From Halohasta litchfieldiae (GTDB lineage Archaea > Halobacteriota > Halobacteria > Halobacteriales > Haloferacaceae): a DNA stretch of 64,000 nucleotides. Positions within the stretch are counted from its first letter, which is position 1. Each line of letters opens with the position of its first letter. The notes under the pieces are model-generated. The model searched no databases and was not told where the DNA came from. It saw only the letters and a program-made list of their open reading frames with translations. The DNA lies in the NCBI RefSeq assembly GCF_002788215.1, contig NZ_CP024845.1, forward strand, positions 1,426,001 through 1,490,000, read 5' to 3'. Positions 25,553 through 34,856 of this stretch are shown here, piece after piece. A program made the translations under genes and the position numbers.

Positions 25553-26323
25553 ATGAGCTTACCGAACAACCCTTTAGACCCGCTATTCCTATGCGTCACA
25601 CCGATCAAACTACCGGGCGGCGGTCACGCAACAGGCACACTGTTCCGATACGAGCAGGAAGGCGAGGAGACAGACTACCTAGTCACGAACCGGCACGTCT
25701 TCGTTGAGGAGAACGATGACGGCGAAGAAGAATTCGTAGCCGAGGAAGCCCGGATTTATCTGCGAGACAACGCGGACACACCGATGCTCCGTATCAGCCG
25801 CCCGCTGGACTTAGTGAAGGATGGCGAGCGGCAATGGATGGAGCACTCCGCTGAACCGCAACCCGACCTGGCAGTGCTCGAACTGTACGACAACTTGGAT
25901 GATTACATCAATCAACCGATCGGCCCGCCGAACTTTCTCCCCGATGAACGACCGATAACAGCAGGTGAGGAAGCGATGATTGTCGGGTACCCAGTGATCG
26001 AACCGAATGACTATATGCCGATAATCCGGAGTGCCCTGATATCCAGTCATTACGGCGGCGGGTTTATGGGGAATCTCGCGTTCGCAACAGACGCGAATAC
26101 GCACTCCGGGATGAGCGGAAGCCCGATCTTCACAACACCGTCGATAATCGATCAGATGGATGGCGGGCCTGTCGTGTATAAGCAGCCGCAGCGGTACTTC
26201 CTCGGAATTCACTCATCGACTCTGCAATCGCCCACGCATTCGATAGAGGAAGGCCCGCTGAATGTTAATTTCGCGTTCTACCCGGAGCAGATCATTGAGA
26301 TTATCGAAAACAGTGAAGAGTGA
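25553..26323 (+). CDS. trypsin-like serine protease domain protein
   Basis: This protein of about 256 residues starts at the internal ATG 25553, because the upstream 16 codons are unlike the fold. It has a chymotrypsin-fold catalytic triad: VTNRHVFV (His), PDLAVLELYD (Asp) and HSGMSGSPIF (Ser in GxSG). No signal peptide is visible, so it is probably cytoplasmic. Trypsin-like proteases of this sort are found as effectors in prokaryotic defence gene sets. It has no sensor domain, but the PIN pair is adjacent. Mature activity and targets are unknown. Confidence 0.87.
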   Translation: MSLPNNPLDPLFLCVTPIKLPGGGHATGTLFRYEQEGEETDYLVTNRHVFVEENDDGEEEFVAEEARIYLRDNADTPMLRISRPLDLVKDGERQWMEHSAEPQPDLAVLELYDNLDDYINQPIGPPNFLPDERPITAGEEAMIVGYPVIEPNDYMPIIRSALISSHYGGGFMGNLAFATDANTHSGMSGSPIFTTPSIIDQMDGGPVVYKQPQRYFLGIHSSTLQSPTHSIEEGPLNVNFAFYPEQIIEIIENSEE

Positions 26324-26433
26324 ACGCGTCCTCAGCCTCACAGTCAGACCTTCTCGTACCAGTTTCACACGATTCCGAGCGCGTTCTGGCCGCGCCGCTC
26401 AACCAACGATAGGAGCAGTACGATCGTTACGAA

Positions 26434-26619
26434 TCACGACCCGATACCGGCCCGGTACCGGTACTGTCGGATCAGCCACGTCCCGAAGATACCCATCAAG
26501 ACAGCGAAAAGCAGGGTACGGGAGTATCGAGGACGTCGTCGTAAATCCGTGCGAGACGGAAATTCATCACGCTGTATCGACCAATTTGACAACCGCGATT
26601 TGAGCAGGCCGTCATGCAA
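26434..26619 (-). CDS. small membrane protein (one span), uncertain
   Basis: This 61-residue minus-strand frame has a basic N-terminal half and one hydrophobic segment (TLLFAVLMGIFGTWLIRQY). Its pattern resembles small single-span haloarchaeal proteins. It is convergent with the protease gene. A long opposite-strand frame over the same DNA is less protein-like. The rest of 26324-26851 shows no other supported gene. Confidence 0.4.
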   Translation of the reverse strand: MHDGLLKSRLSNWSIQRDEFPSRTDLRRRPRYSRTLLFAVLMGIFGTWLIRQYRYRAGIGS

Positions 26620-26851
26620 GACTCGCGTGTTGTATTCAGCACGTAGCTGGTGTCAATATTACTGATCTGATTGTTTCACTGGATTCGGTAAGAGCCTTGA
26701 TTGCTTGTATATCGGACGATACGAAATGGTATCGACCGGTGTGTTCGTAGAGGATTGATCTACATTGATTGAGAACAGACTACATCAAAACTCGACCGAT
26801 TACCGGTATCGCTCGGGCGGGTAGAAGATGACCTGTACTGCCGAGATTGTA

Positions 26852-27339
26852 CTAGGACTTCTCAAGGATGCTGACTTCGAGGCCCCACTGGGCGGCAAAC
26901 TCGAAGAGGTCAAACCACTGGTTGTACGGCGGCTCGGCGGCATCGAGCCGTTCGATGTTACCCCGATAGACGTGCATCGAGTAGACGGAAGGTTCGCCGT
27001 CATCGAGCCAGAGTGTTGCGTGGTCGTTGGCTGGTGGCTTGTGAGGCGGGCCTGTCGGGTCGTCATCGGCTTTGAGCGGGCTGTGGGGGACTCGTCATCA
27101 CCTGTGATGGGCCATCGAATACAGGTTGTCTCGGCTGGCTCATCGAGGTCGAACGCCTCGACGAACTGATCGCGCTGATACTCCCCCATGATCGCGGCGA
27201 GTGCCCGCCAGATGTCGTTCCATTTGGGATCGTCTGGGTCGTGATCGAGGTAGTCATGGATAGCCTCACGTAGCTGCTCGTATTCTGGCCACGACGGTAT
27301 CGGCTCGTTCGGACCTGGGGTTGGCAGGTCGTCAGTCAT
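26852..27339 (-). pseudogene. hypothetical protein, broken by one frameshift in a G-run
   Basis: The gene starts at ATG 27339 with MTDDLPTPGPNEPIPSW, 8 bp overlapping the integrase gene upstream. The reading frame is convincing to about codon 84 (TCIRWPITGDDES), then turns into low-complexity residues. Adding one base in the five-G run at 27085-27089 restores a natural sequence (HATLWLDDGEPSVYSMHVYR, then FEFAAQWGLEVSILEKS) that ends at 26852. The intact protein would be about 160 residues. Either a real frameshift mutation or a homopolymer sequencing error explains this. Confidence 0.65.
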
Positions 27340-28495
27340 AGATGCCGAACTTGTAAATGGCGTCGAGGTACTGTTCACGAACCTGATCGCCCCAGTCGTG
27401 CGTGTAGACTTCCATGATGTCGTCTTCAACGTCGCCCCGGATGTATTTCACCAGTGACGGTGCTATCGAGTCGTCGTGATGGCCTCGTCCCGGTTTCATA
27501 TTGGTCGTGAAGAAGTGACGGAACCAGTGGGGGGTGAACTCTCCTGTATCTCCGTCGTCGAGGAGGCCAGTTTCTTCAGCCCAGTAGTTCGTCAACTTAT
27601 CATTCGGATTCATTTTCCCAATTCGAGTTGGTTTTCCGGCGGGCTTTACCCACAGGGGATGTGGGTAACTCGTCTCTGGTCGGACAGCAAGCCAGTCGAG
27701 TAGTGCTTTCTTCAGTTCTTCGTCGATTGGGATTTTCGTGCCACGTTTCCGTTTGTTACCGAGCTTTCGTTTCTCACCTTGGAATGTCTCATATCCTGTC
27801 GGTTCGCTCGGAATGTAGAGCGTATCTGGGTGATCGGCAACCTCGTCAACGAGCGTCACGTCGTGCTGATCGAGAATGGTGTCGTAGATTTTGTGGTCGA
27901 GATGCAGGAATGGGAGGTCGATATTGTAGTTCTCTCCTAGTCGCATACCTGTCTTCGCAAACATGACGCCCATCGCCCGCTGCTGAAGGTTTGGAATGGC
28001 TCGCAGATACTTTCCAATTTCATCAACTGTTAGGTCGCTTTTATTGGGGTCGTCATGGTCGAACTCTGTCTCGTCCAAGACGTAGGCGACTGGATTCGAT
28101 TCAATCACGTCACGTTCCAGTAACTCCATCAAAAACGACTGGACTATTCGCAAATTTCCTTCGACAGTTCGAGACCCCAACCCAGCGTCTTCGAGCTGTT
28201 GCTTGAACGCTCGTGCATCGGCAATGGTCATCTCATCGCGCCAGATACGGACGACGTTTCCTTCGTCGTCTTCTTCTCTAACGAACTCATCCCATGCCTC
28301 CCACTTTACTGACGGTTCGCCAAGTTCTTTTAAACACTCCCAATCGTATCTTTCGGGATTTCCGACGAGGATACGGGCGATGTCGCCAAATCGCGTGTCT
28401 GTCACGTCATCGACGTTCTGCTTGTGTTCGAGGTACTTTTTTAACGGTTCGCTGTACCACTCCTCCTCAAAATTGAGGTTACCGTATTTACTCAT
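27332..28495 (-). CDS. int: tyrosine recombinase / phage-type integrase
   Basis: This 387-residue integrase starts at ATG 28495 (MSKYGNLNF), 8 bp overlapping the preceding gene. Its N-terminal SAM-like domain is followed by a catalytic domain with FAKTGMRLGENY (Arg), the beta-hairpin region, HWFRHFFTTN (His-x-x-Arg) and MEVYTHDWGDQVREQYL (Tyr). It may be the integrase of an integrated plasmid or provirus covering part of this window. I cannot identify its attachment sites. Confidence 0.88.
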   Translation of the reverse strand: MSKYGNLNFEEEWYSEPLKKYLEHKQNVDDVTDTRFGDIARILVGNPERYDWECLKELGEPSVKWEAWDEFVREEDDEGNVVRIWRDEMTIADARAFKQQLEDAGLGSRTVEGNLRIVQSFLMELLERDVIESNPVAYVLDETEFDHDDPNKSDLTVDEIGKYLRAIPNLQQRAMGVMFAKTGMRLGENYNIDLPFLHLDHKIYDTILDQHDVTLVDEVADHPDTLYIPSEPTGYETFQGEKRKLGNKRKRGTKIPIDEELKKALLDWLAVRPETSYPHPLWVKPAGKPTRIGKMNPNDKLTNYWAEETGLLDDGDTGEFTPHWFRHFFTTNMKPGRGHHDDSIAPSLVKYIRGDVEDDIMEVYTHDWGDQVREQYLDAIYKFGIYD

Positions 28496-28865
28496 TGGTG
28501 GGGATCTTGAGATATCCGCCCTTTGAGCGGCGATACTTTGCTTTTTGTTCGTCGCAGAGTTCGTCTGCGAGTGTGGCGAGATCGTCTTCGAGAAGGTCAA
28601 CGAGATCATCTACATCCTGTGCATCGTCAGTAGAGAGATTCGCGTGTATCCAAGCTTTGAGTTGGGTTTCAATTTCGGACCCTGTACTCTCGTCTAGTTT
28701 GAGTGTGTTTGGAGTCGCTGGTGTTTCGTTCGGCGCATAGTCGTGACCGAATTGTCGACGCCCTCCACGGATCATGCGTTTGGCATATTCGCTCCGCGAT
28801 AGATTCCGTTCATCAGCCTCTTTCAGCCACTCGTCAGGTACGTCGCTTATCTGTATGAATGCCAT
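28488..28865 (-). CDS. small RHH-like protein preceding the integrase
   Basis: This 125-residue protein has an N-terminus IQISDVPDEWLKEADERN followed by SRSEYAKRMIRGG, which resembles a ribbon-helix-helix DNA-binding domain. It is followed by a linker and an acidic helical tail. It overlaps the integrase by 8 bp and is co-transcribed with it. As I recall, many haloarchaeal integrases are preceded by such a protein, possibly an excisionase or regulator. Start ATG 28865 is followed upstream by AT-rich promoter DNA. Confidence 0.72.
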   Translation of the reverse strand: MAFIQISDVPDEWLKEADERNLSRSEYAKRMIRGGRRQFGHDYAPNETPATPNTLKLDESTGSEIETQLKAWIHANLSTDDAQDVDDLVDLLEDDLATLADELCDEQKAKYRRSKGGYLKIPTNE

Positions 28866-29101
28866 ACGTAATTATGAACTCAATACATAAACAAGTAAGT
28901 TTTTCTGATTTAAAGAATTACAAAGAGTGTAACACCACTAAACATAATTATTATTACTATTTTTGTCTGATAAGCAGACGGCTCCGCGATGTGTCTTTAG
29001 ATTTCAAAGAGTGTCCTGTGCACTCTTTACAAATTTTTGAATTCGCTCCGTCTTGCTGTCCCAAAAACTTAATACCGGACCTGATACACTATCTTGAATA
29101 A

Positions 29102-29278
29102 ATGAGTGGATCAGAAAACCCGACGATTTCGTTCAGCAAGAAGGTTGATGACAAAGGGCGGCTCGTCATACCAAAAGAGCATCGTCAAGCACTCACCATT
29201 GAAGGGCGGGAAGCACTTGTCGAATTCGAGGCCAAGAAGGTAACCTATCTCGACGAAGACACCGGGGGTGACGCCTAG
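29102..29278 (+). CDS. AbrB/SpoVT-type small regulator
   Basis: This 58-residue protein has the swapped-hairpin motif of AbrB proteins: FSKKVDDKGRLVIPKEHRQAL. Such proteins often act as antitoxins or repressors. The gene stands alone and follows an AT-rich stretch. Its partner, if any, is not recognisable. Confidence 0.7.
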   Translation: MSGSENPTISFSKKVDDKGRLVIPKEHRQALTIEGREALVEFEAKKVTYLDEDTGGDA

Positions 29279-30024
29279 AGCTGACGCTCTGTGCGGCGAG
29301 GAAAGGGGAACAAAAGTATGGTTGTTGTTCCCCGTTCGATGGACATCTTGGCCGGATGGTCCATCTACTCCTTGCTTTCCTGAGTATTAGGGTCTTACTC
29401 ATCCCGAAGCTACAGGTTGCACTTGCTGAATATCGTGTTATCGGCGGTGATGAGCCATGAGCGTCGATGATCTCGACGTGGACTGTCTCACTAACTACTT
29501 CTATCAACCCGCCCCAGAATGTTCTAACCCAGTTGAACCTGTCACACAACTACTAGCCAATAATTTAAGTCAATCCGCTGCACAAGACAAGCTATCAGCT
29601 AACGAAAGAAGATCCACTAAAAGGGGCAGGTGCCTAGACAACTCCTGCTTCTGTACGAAACGACATAAGCGTTTGCCTTCAGAGAGCCTCAGCTCTGTCT
29701 CTCACGGTAGAGATCGGAGTGGAACAAACTCGCTGAGCAACGAGAGTGTCGGCTACACCAACAGAATCCACGACAACAGAAACTGAAACACGATACATAT
29801 GACTCAAGAGCGTAGTTCCAAACGACAGTCCGGGTGTGAAGTTCCCACGCCTCGCCCCGGATGTCGTTCTGCAGTATTCCTCAAGCGGATCAGTGAAGTG
29901 ATCCTGCAAGGAGCGTGTGACTGAATGCTCCTATTAGTAGTGCCAACGTTGGTACTATTGATTCTTTCGCCGTCTAGCCGCAGGTCCATCTTCACTACAT
30001 CCGCTTTATCGAAAGGCGGACAAA
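29279..30024. other. noncoding or decayed region with inverted repeats
   Basis: No intact gene is supported. A frame from 29457 begins reasonably (MSVDDLDVDCLTNYFYQ) but loses protein character after about 35 codons, so it is probably a gene fragment. Inverted repeats are present: GGGGAACAA (29305-29313) with TTGTTCCCC (29325-29333), and GATGGAC (29338-29344) with GTCCATC (29359-29365). They may be terminators or operators. A near-palindrome ahead of the RepH-like gene is listed separately. Confidence 0.45.
29938..29957. promoter_or_regulatory. near-perfect 20-bp palindrome upstream of the RepH-like gene
   Basis: TAGTGCCAACGTTGGTACTA is palindromic except for one pair. It lies 68 bp upstream of the start of the large replication-like gene. 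It could bind the replication protein (autoregulation) or another dimeric regulator. Confidence 0.5.
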
Positions 30025-33000
30025 ATGACGGTATCTTACGATAGAGAGAAACAACACTCGAATATTCGAAAGGTAGCTCCTGATGGATCCCTTTCGCCAT
30101 CTGGTATCGTTGTCAACGATATCACGCCGAGAGTCACTGAGTGGATTCCGAAGCTGCTTGACGAACTACTTCCGTCTAGTCTTCACACAATTCGGAAGTT
30201 CATCTGCGAGATTGATCCACAGATCCTCAGACACGGACGCTATGGGTCGGTGTTGCCCGTTCTCCACGACAAGACCCTCGGGTACGGGCGACGAAGATCG
30301 AACGACCCCACGCAGGTATGGAGCGATAGCGAGGCAGAAGCTGTCGACTACCAGAACTCGCTGGTTGAGTTCGCAACCAAATACGCTGAGCCGTCAAAGG
30401 ATGATCTCTCGACGTACCATCAGCAGCGATATCAAAAGCTCAAACAGCTACTGACGACTGTTGGGACTGGTAGAGGATCAATGAATGGTGGCCTCGAGTC
30501 ACTTGCCAAGGGGCCTGTGCGTGTTCATCAGGAACTCGATGAGACTCCACAATCCATTACATTGATTCTTGACGGTGAATCGTGGACAGATCTCAGTGAT
30601 CGTTCTACTGGTGTGCGAGCTCTCGCAGCGATTGTTGTCCTGGGGTCCGCATTTGATGTTCGATTAATCATCTCTCCGACTCTTGATGCTACCCTTGAGC
30701 GAGACTATCCAAACTGGTATGATGCTCATCTCAGTCTTACTGAGCGTGCTGATGGGTCCTGTATGGAGACTGTCTCTGATGGTGAGGAGACATTGGATAA
30801 ACAACTCAAGCAGGTATGGGATATTATCAAAGAGCTCCCTGAAGTGTCTGGTCGACTCCGGCTCCTAGGGAACCTTCCTGTTAACGGAGAACGCGAATAC
30901 CGTGATCTCAAGCAGGACGATGAGATCGGTGTCAAGTCGGGGACTATCGGACGCTACATTGTCGATCTAGAAGAAAGAGGGCTCGTAGACATTGATCGTC
31001 GAGGGCGGTACAATAGTGCGTCTCTCACGTCACTTGGCCAGCTTGCTGTCGAGGAGTTTCTCACTGCTGACTACCGGCTGATTCACCCCTCCCAGTCGAC
31101 GTTGGAGACGGCTCTTACGCTGACCCCTCAGTCCGATGCAGGTACAGTGTATAGGGCGCAGGCAAGCACGGAAGGGGGGGATGGATTACCTCCGACAGCA
31201 ACCGCCGAGGAGTGGCTCGCGACAACCGGCTCTCCAGCGAACGGCAACAGCTACGTCCAGTGGCTCAACGGCCCATCTGATGTCCTCGACGCTTGGGGAA
31301 TGCACCAGCGATACGGTGCTAGCCGCCGAAACCCCGGGGTAAACCTCGCCGATGACCTCCTCTCGAAGTTCGACGACGGTCGAGTTTCCTATCTCAGCTG
31401 TTTCGACGACGATCTCCTCGTTATCTCTCAGTGGGGTGGGCCACTTCCCACACTAGGACGTATCGCGGGAGCCTTACTGAGCAACAAAGCACTGAGTAAG
31501 ATACTCTCTCCGTCTGCCCTCGGTAACGAGTTCGAGGAGATCGATGATGCCGTGGTCGACAAACTCGACGAAAAGGCAGGAGATATTCTCCGGTGGGGCC
31601 ATCAGATCGGGTGGTTCAGCGAGGACGAAGAACAGTATGATGACTGGAAAGACCGCATCAGCACTGTTCGGAGCCTCTGCCTCGAGAAAGTTGGAGAACT
31701 CACCAACAGCGACGATGTTGAGGCTCGAACTGAGTTGTTCCGAGACCTCCAGGGACTGATCGCTTCAGCAACCCAGCTGTACTACACCATTGACGTCGAC
31801 GTGACGATCAACGTCCGAATGCCGGATACTGGGATGTTGGTTCGAGACGACAAACGCCTGAATGACTTCCTGGATTTCGCTCGGTACACGGTTCCCAAAC
31901 AGTCTGTCTACGGGATCCACTCGGGATACCGAATGCTCCTGGAAGATCGCGAGCAGAAACTGAAAATGCGGCTGCCGTATGATGTTGATGAGGCCGATCC
32001 AACGATGCACCTGACCGCCTCATGGGTGTTTTCGGGGCCGACGATGACGGATCTCAAAGCAGACATAGAGGAGGCCATCGAACGGGAAGCAGGTGAGATT
32101 CGAGAAGCCATCGCTGACGGAACAGAGACTGCACCGGTGATGGAAATCCCAGTGCAGATCTCGAACACCTACACCGCAACTCGTGAGCTCATTGAGGAGT
32201 TCGCGACCTCGAAAGGCTACGAGGTGTCTTATCGCGGCGATATCCATGAGCGAGACGACGACCTAGAGCGTCTGACTCGGCTCTTTCTCCGGGTCTTGGG
32301 GACCGCTGATCGGCCTCATCGAGCGTGTCCTTCGGACGTCGCCGAAGCGATGCTGCATATTGCTCGGTCGACTCGGAGCTTCGATTTCATCAGCATCAAA
32401 GACATCTCCTACGGGCTGTCACAGCTCCCAACAGATCGGTTGCTTCCCGAACTCCCACCGACAGCGACGAAACTGCTGAAAACACTGCTCAATTCTCCGG
32501 ATCCACTGGGCCGATCAGCAATCATCGAGAAGGCTGGAATCTCTGGGAGTAGCTACGATCGGTACATCAACGAACTGGCTGCGTGGGACATCATCGAACC
32601 GACCGAATCCGGGGGTCGACGGCAGTGGGAAGCCCACTTAGAGCCGTGGTGGAGTCCACAAAGCCATCACGAGGAGCCGTTTGGTGAACCAGATCCAGAC
32701 ACAGCGATCATTGACGCAACGTTCGCTCGTGATATTGGGAGTCGAGTGTTGTGCCACTACATTTCACACTACGATCTTCCAGAGTTAGAGGAGGTGTATA
32801 TGAGTGGTTTATGCCCAATTAGTCCGGATGACGACATCCGGGTGTTATTCACACGCCATGCTCGGTTATCCCGGTGGTGGGCGTTCCTGTGGGGAGCGTA
32901 TGCCGATGAGAGTGAACTCAAGACTGGTCCTTCAGAGGTCTCACCATCGTCAACAGGTATGATCCGTTTAGGTCGATTGGAAGTCGACACTCCTCAATCG

Positions 33001-33036
33001 CATCTCCGAGAAGTTTCATCGATGCCGTCTGACTGA
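30025..33036 (+). CDS. large plasmid protein, RepH-like replication candidate
   Basis: This 1003-residue acidic protein has no catalytic motif. It contains two segments that look like winged helices: GTIGRYIVDLEERGLVDIDR (around residue 311) and SGSSYDRYINELAAWDIIEP (around residue 848). Haloarchaeal RepH replication initiators are of similar size and acidity, as I recall, and are followed by AT-rich or repeat-rich origin DNA, which is the case here (33.1-34.9 kb). I therefore propose a replication initiator or accessory protein. Other long plasmid hypotheticals would also fit. It stands as a single gene. Confidence 0.5.
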   Translation: MTVSYDREKQHSNIRKVAPDGSLSPSGIVVNDITPRVTEWIPKLLDELLPSSLHTIRKFICEIDPQILRHGRYGSVLPVLHDKTLGYGRRRSNDPTQVWSDSEAEAVDYQNSLVEFATKYAEPSKDDLSTYHQQRYQKLKQLLTTVGTGRGSMNGGLESLAKGPVRVHQELDETPQSITLILDGESWTDLSDRSTGVRALAAIVVLGSAFDVRLIISPTLDATLERDYPNWYDAHLSLTERADGSCMETVSDGEETLDKQLKQVWDIIKELPEVSGRLRLLGNLPVNGEREYRDLKQDDEIGVKSGTIGRYIVDLEERGLVDIDRRGRYNSASLTSLGQLAVEEFLTADYRLIHPSQSTLETALTLTPQSDAGTVYRAQASTEGGDGLPPTATAEEWLATTGSPANGNSYVQWLNGPSDVLDAWGMHQRYGASRRNPGVNLADDLLSKFDDGRVSYLSCFDDDLLVISQWGGPLPTLGRIAGALLSNKALSKILSPSALGNEFEEIDDAVVDKLDEKAGDILRWGHQIGWFSEDEEQYDDWKDRISTVRSLCLEKVGELTNSDDVEARTELFRDLQGLIASATQLYYTIDVDVTINVRMPDTGMLVRDDKRLNDFLDFARYTVPKQSVYGIHSGYRMLLEDREQKLKMRLPYDVDEADPTMHLTASWVFSGPTMTDLKADIEEAIEREAGEIREAIADGTETAPVMEIPVQISNTYTATRELIEEFATSKGYEVSYRGDIHERDDDLERLTRLFLRVLGTADRPHRACPSDVAEAMLHIARSTRSFDFISIKDISYGLSQLPTDRLLPELPPTATKLLKTLLNSPDPLGRSAIIEKAGISGSSYDRYINELAAWDIIEPTESGGRRQWEAHLEPWWSPQSHHEEPFGEPDPDTAIIDATFARDIGSRVLCHYISHYDLPELEEVYMSGLCPISPDDDIRVLFTRHARLSRWWAFLWGAYADESELKTGPSEVSPSSTGMIRLGRLEVDTPQSHLREVSSMPSD

Positions 33037-33613
33037 GTATGTCCGGGTACACTCTCTGTCCAGGGTGGTACTAGAGAATCTGAAACGGTTGGTGCTGCTC
33101 TTTGCCAGTGAATTATACTGAGCGTAGTTTGTTGGCTCATCCAATAAGAACAGCGGAAGCAGTGGTGTGTGGCTCTATCAAAAAGCCAAAAATTCCGGCT
33201 CGAGAAGCCAGCTAACTGCGTTCTTCTCCGGAAGTAGTGGTGTGGTAGAGTACTCCTTATACAATTCACACACACCTAACCACGTTATTTAAAACCAAGA
33301 AGTAACGTTGATAGAAAACTCGGTTACGGGTGTGCAAGACTGTGAGTGTATGTGTTTCATTAGTCTAAGAGAGATAAGACCTCCTAGATGGGCAACACAC
33401 CCCTCATATCGAATGTAAATGTGCTGATTACGAGTATTAGAAACGCTGTATAGTAGATCTTCTATGATTGTATAGACATTTACCCACTGATTCAAGATAT
33501 GTTTCTCGCTTGATTATATGTTTATGAAGAAGAATTGTTGGTAAGCGCGTCTGGTATCGGAAGTACGGCTACTGGGGTGACCTACTCTCTTTGAGGATGG
33601 GGATTTTGTCTAT
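33037..33613. other. AT-rich region downstream of the RepH-like gene
   Basis: These 577 bp carry no supported gene. They contain the first two copies of the degenerate GGAAG repeat (listed separately) and an AT-rich block from about 33400 to 33530, as might be expected at an origin. A minus-strand frame at 33289-33495 is not protein-like. Confidence 0.4.
33155..33243 (+). repeat. degenerate GGAAG.AGTGGTGT repeats, left pair
   Basis: Two copies of GGAAGYAGTGGTGT occur at 33155-33168 and 33230-33243. The first is embedded in a longer segment repeated near 34658, with both preceded by GAACAGC and a CAAT tract. The second continues as GGTAGAGTACTCCTTATA. Confidence 0.6.
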
Positions 33614-33772
33614 CTAATCGGCATACTGTTCTTGAACCTCATGCTCTTCGGCGACCAATTTTTCGACCCCCGTTTTGATATCATGAGTAAGGACAGTGTG
33701 GCCGAGGTCGGTCAATATATACTCCATGAGTGTATTCCTTAGTACCTCTTGTTCACTGATGGTTGTTCGTGG
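33614..33772 (-). pseudogene. remnant of a regulator gene, 5' end missing
   Basis: A minus-strand frame gives LMEYILTDLGHTVLTHDI then KLVAEEHEVQEQYAD, which reads like the C-terminal helix and wing of an ArsR/HxlR-type regulator. An in-frame stop at 33773-33775 and the lack of a helix-turn-helix before it suggest a fragment. Confidence 0.35.
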
Positions 33773-33838
33773 CTATATCATGGCAAGCTGCGTTCACCAC
33801 TACATTTATCCATGGTTAAGACGTGACTTTAGACACGC

Positions 33839-33967
33839 ATGGCCACAGAAAAACCACGCTCTGACGAACCCCTCGATGATGAAGACCGTGTTATCGAAGA
33901 GCGTGCAGAGAAACTCGACGATGAAAATAATCTCGTCGACGTCGAAGACTTTCTAGACGATATCTGA
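33839..33967 (+). CDS. antitoxin-like small protein upstream of the RelE-like gene
   Basis: This 42-residue, highly acidic protein (RVIEERAEKLDDENNLVD, then DVEDFLDDI) is encoded 63 bp before a RelE-type toxin. Short acidic proteins in this position are typical neutralisers. A second pair with the same layout is at 59786-60276. The start ATG 33839 gives the only sensible frame. Confidence 0.7.
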   Translation: MATEKPRSDEPLDDEDRVIEERAEKLDDENNLVDVEDFLDDI

Positions 33968-34030
33968 GATCTATTTTCCGGGCCCTAATTGAGATTTTTT
34001 ATACCCTCTCCGAGAAGATAGCAGTAATTG

Positions 34031-34393
34031 ATGGGCATCTCGGAGTTCAAAGTTCTTGATGAAGATGTGTCGCAGGATCTTGCAGGATTCCAAGCCCACG
34101 AAGTCGACCGGATTAAATCGAAAATACAGGACATCAACACTGCTTGTGTTTTAGGTTCACGAGATCCACGTTTTCATCACGATTACACGAAGCTCGCTGG
34201 TGGCAGTGATAAATACACGTTCTATCGGAAGTGGGTTGGCCGTGATAAGTTCCGCCTCATCTTCGAAGTTTCTGGTGAGCGAATGGTGCTGGTCGCAGTC
34301 CTAAAAAAGGATGATCACGCCTACAATCCATCAGAGTACGCTCAAAGAATGAGCGAATTCGAAAGTGGAGATAGACAAGGCGAAATACCTTGA
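34031..34393 (+). CDS. RelE/ParE-like toxin
   Basis: This 120-residue protein starts at ATG 34031. The RelE fold pattern is visible: FKVLDEDVSQDLAGFQAHE, a central LAGGSDKYTFYRKWVGRDKF, then RLIFEVSGERMVLVAVLKKD with the basic/acidic catalytic surface and the terminal DHAYNPSEYAQR. RelE proteins inhibit translation by mRNA cleavage on the ribosome. It pairs with the small acidic gene upstream. Confidence 0.78.
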   Translation: MGISEFKVLDEDVSQDLAGFQAHEVDRIKSKIQDINTACVLGSRDPRFHHDYTKLAGGSDKYTFYRKWVGRDKFRLIFEVSGERMVLVAVLKKDDHAYNPSEYAQRMSEFESGDRQGEIP

Positions 34394-34657
34394 TCTGGCG
34401 AGAATGTGTGTAGTCGGTCTGATTTGCTCAACAGACGACGGAAACGTGGGGTGGGTTCCCTGATACTAAATAGGTGGTATGACAATTATAGCACCCAATA
34501 TTAGCACTCTAACAGCGGAAACGTGCTCTTCTCTCCCAACTCAAATTCTCATTGTACGTGCGTGAGATGTGATATTTCATTTCGGTAATCACAGCGCCCA
34601 CACACCACATCCGAAGTGTATCTGCTGACATATTTTGGTCCGCTCAATGAGAACAGC
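34394..34657. other. intergenic region between toxin and repeat cluster
   Basis: These 264 bp hold no gene. A partial match to the repeat (AACAGCGGAAACGTG near 34509) precedes the main cluster. Two similar blocks, GACGGAAACGTGGGGTGG (34438) and the 34509 copy, suggest decayed repeats. Confidence 0.3.
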
Positions 34658-34842
34658 GGAAGTAGTGGTGTCCCATCTGTGAGAAAAAATACTGGAAGTA
34701 ATATGGTGTAGGTGATCGCGAAAGCACTGGAACCAGTGGGGTAGATTACTTATAAAAGAATGGGAGCATAGGAAACATTGGAAGTGGTGGTGTAGTAGAT
34801 CGCTATAAGAACCTATCACTCTAGCAACGAAAATAGTGGTAT
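34658..34842 (+). repeat. degenerate GGAAG.AGTGGTGT repeats, main cluster of five
   Basis: Copies of the same unit start at 34658 (GGAAGTAGTGGTGT), 34694 (GGAAGTAATATGGTGT), 34729 (GGAACCAGTGGGGT), 34780 (GGAAGTGGTGGTGT) and 34829 (GAAAATAGTGGTAT), 35-51 bp apart. Most are followed 10-20 bp later by a TATA-like CTTATA/CTATAA element. They end 15 bp before the next gene. They are candidate iterons of a replication origin or regulator sites. Confidence 0.6.
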
Positions 34843-34856
34843 GTATTTCTTATATT

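Noticed and set aside
33289-33495. Minus-strand frame in the AT-rich region after the RepH-like gene
   Set aside because: It lacks acidic bias and any motif, and is more likely chance in noncoding DNA.
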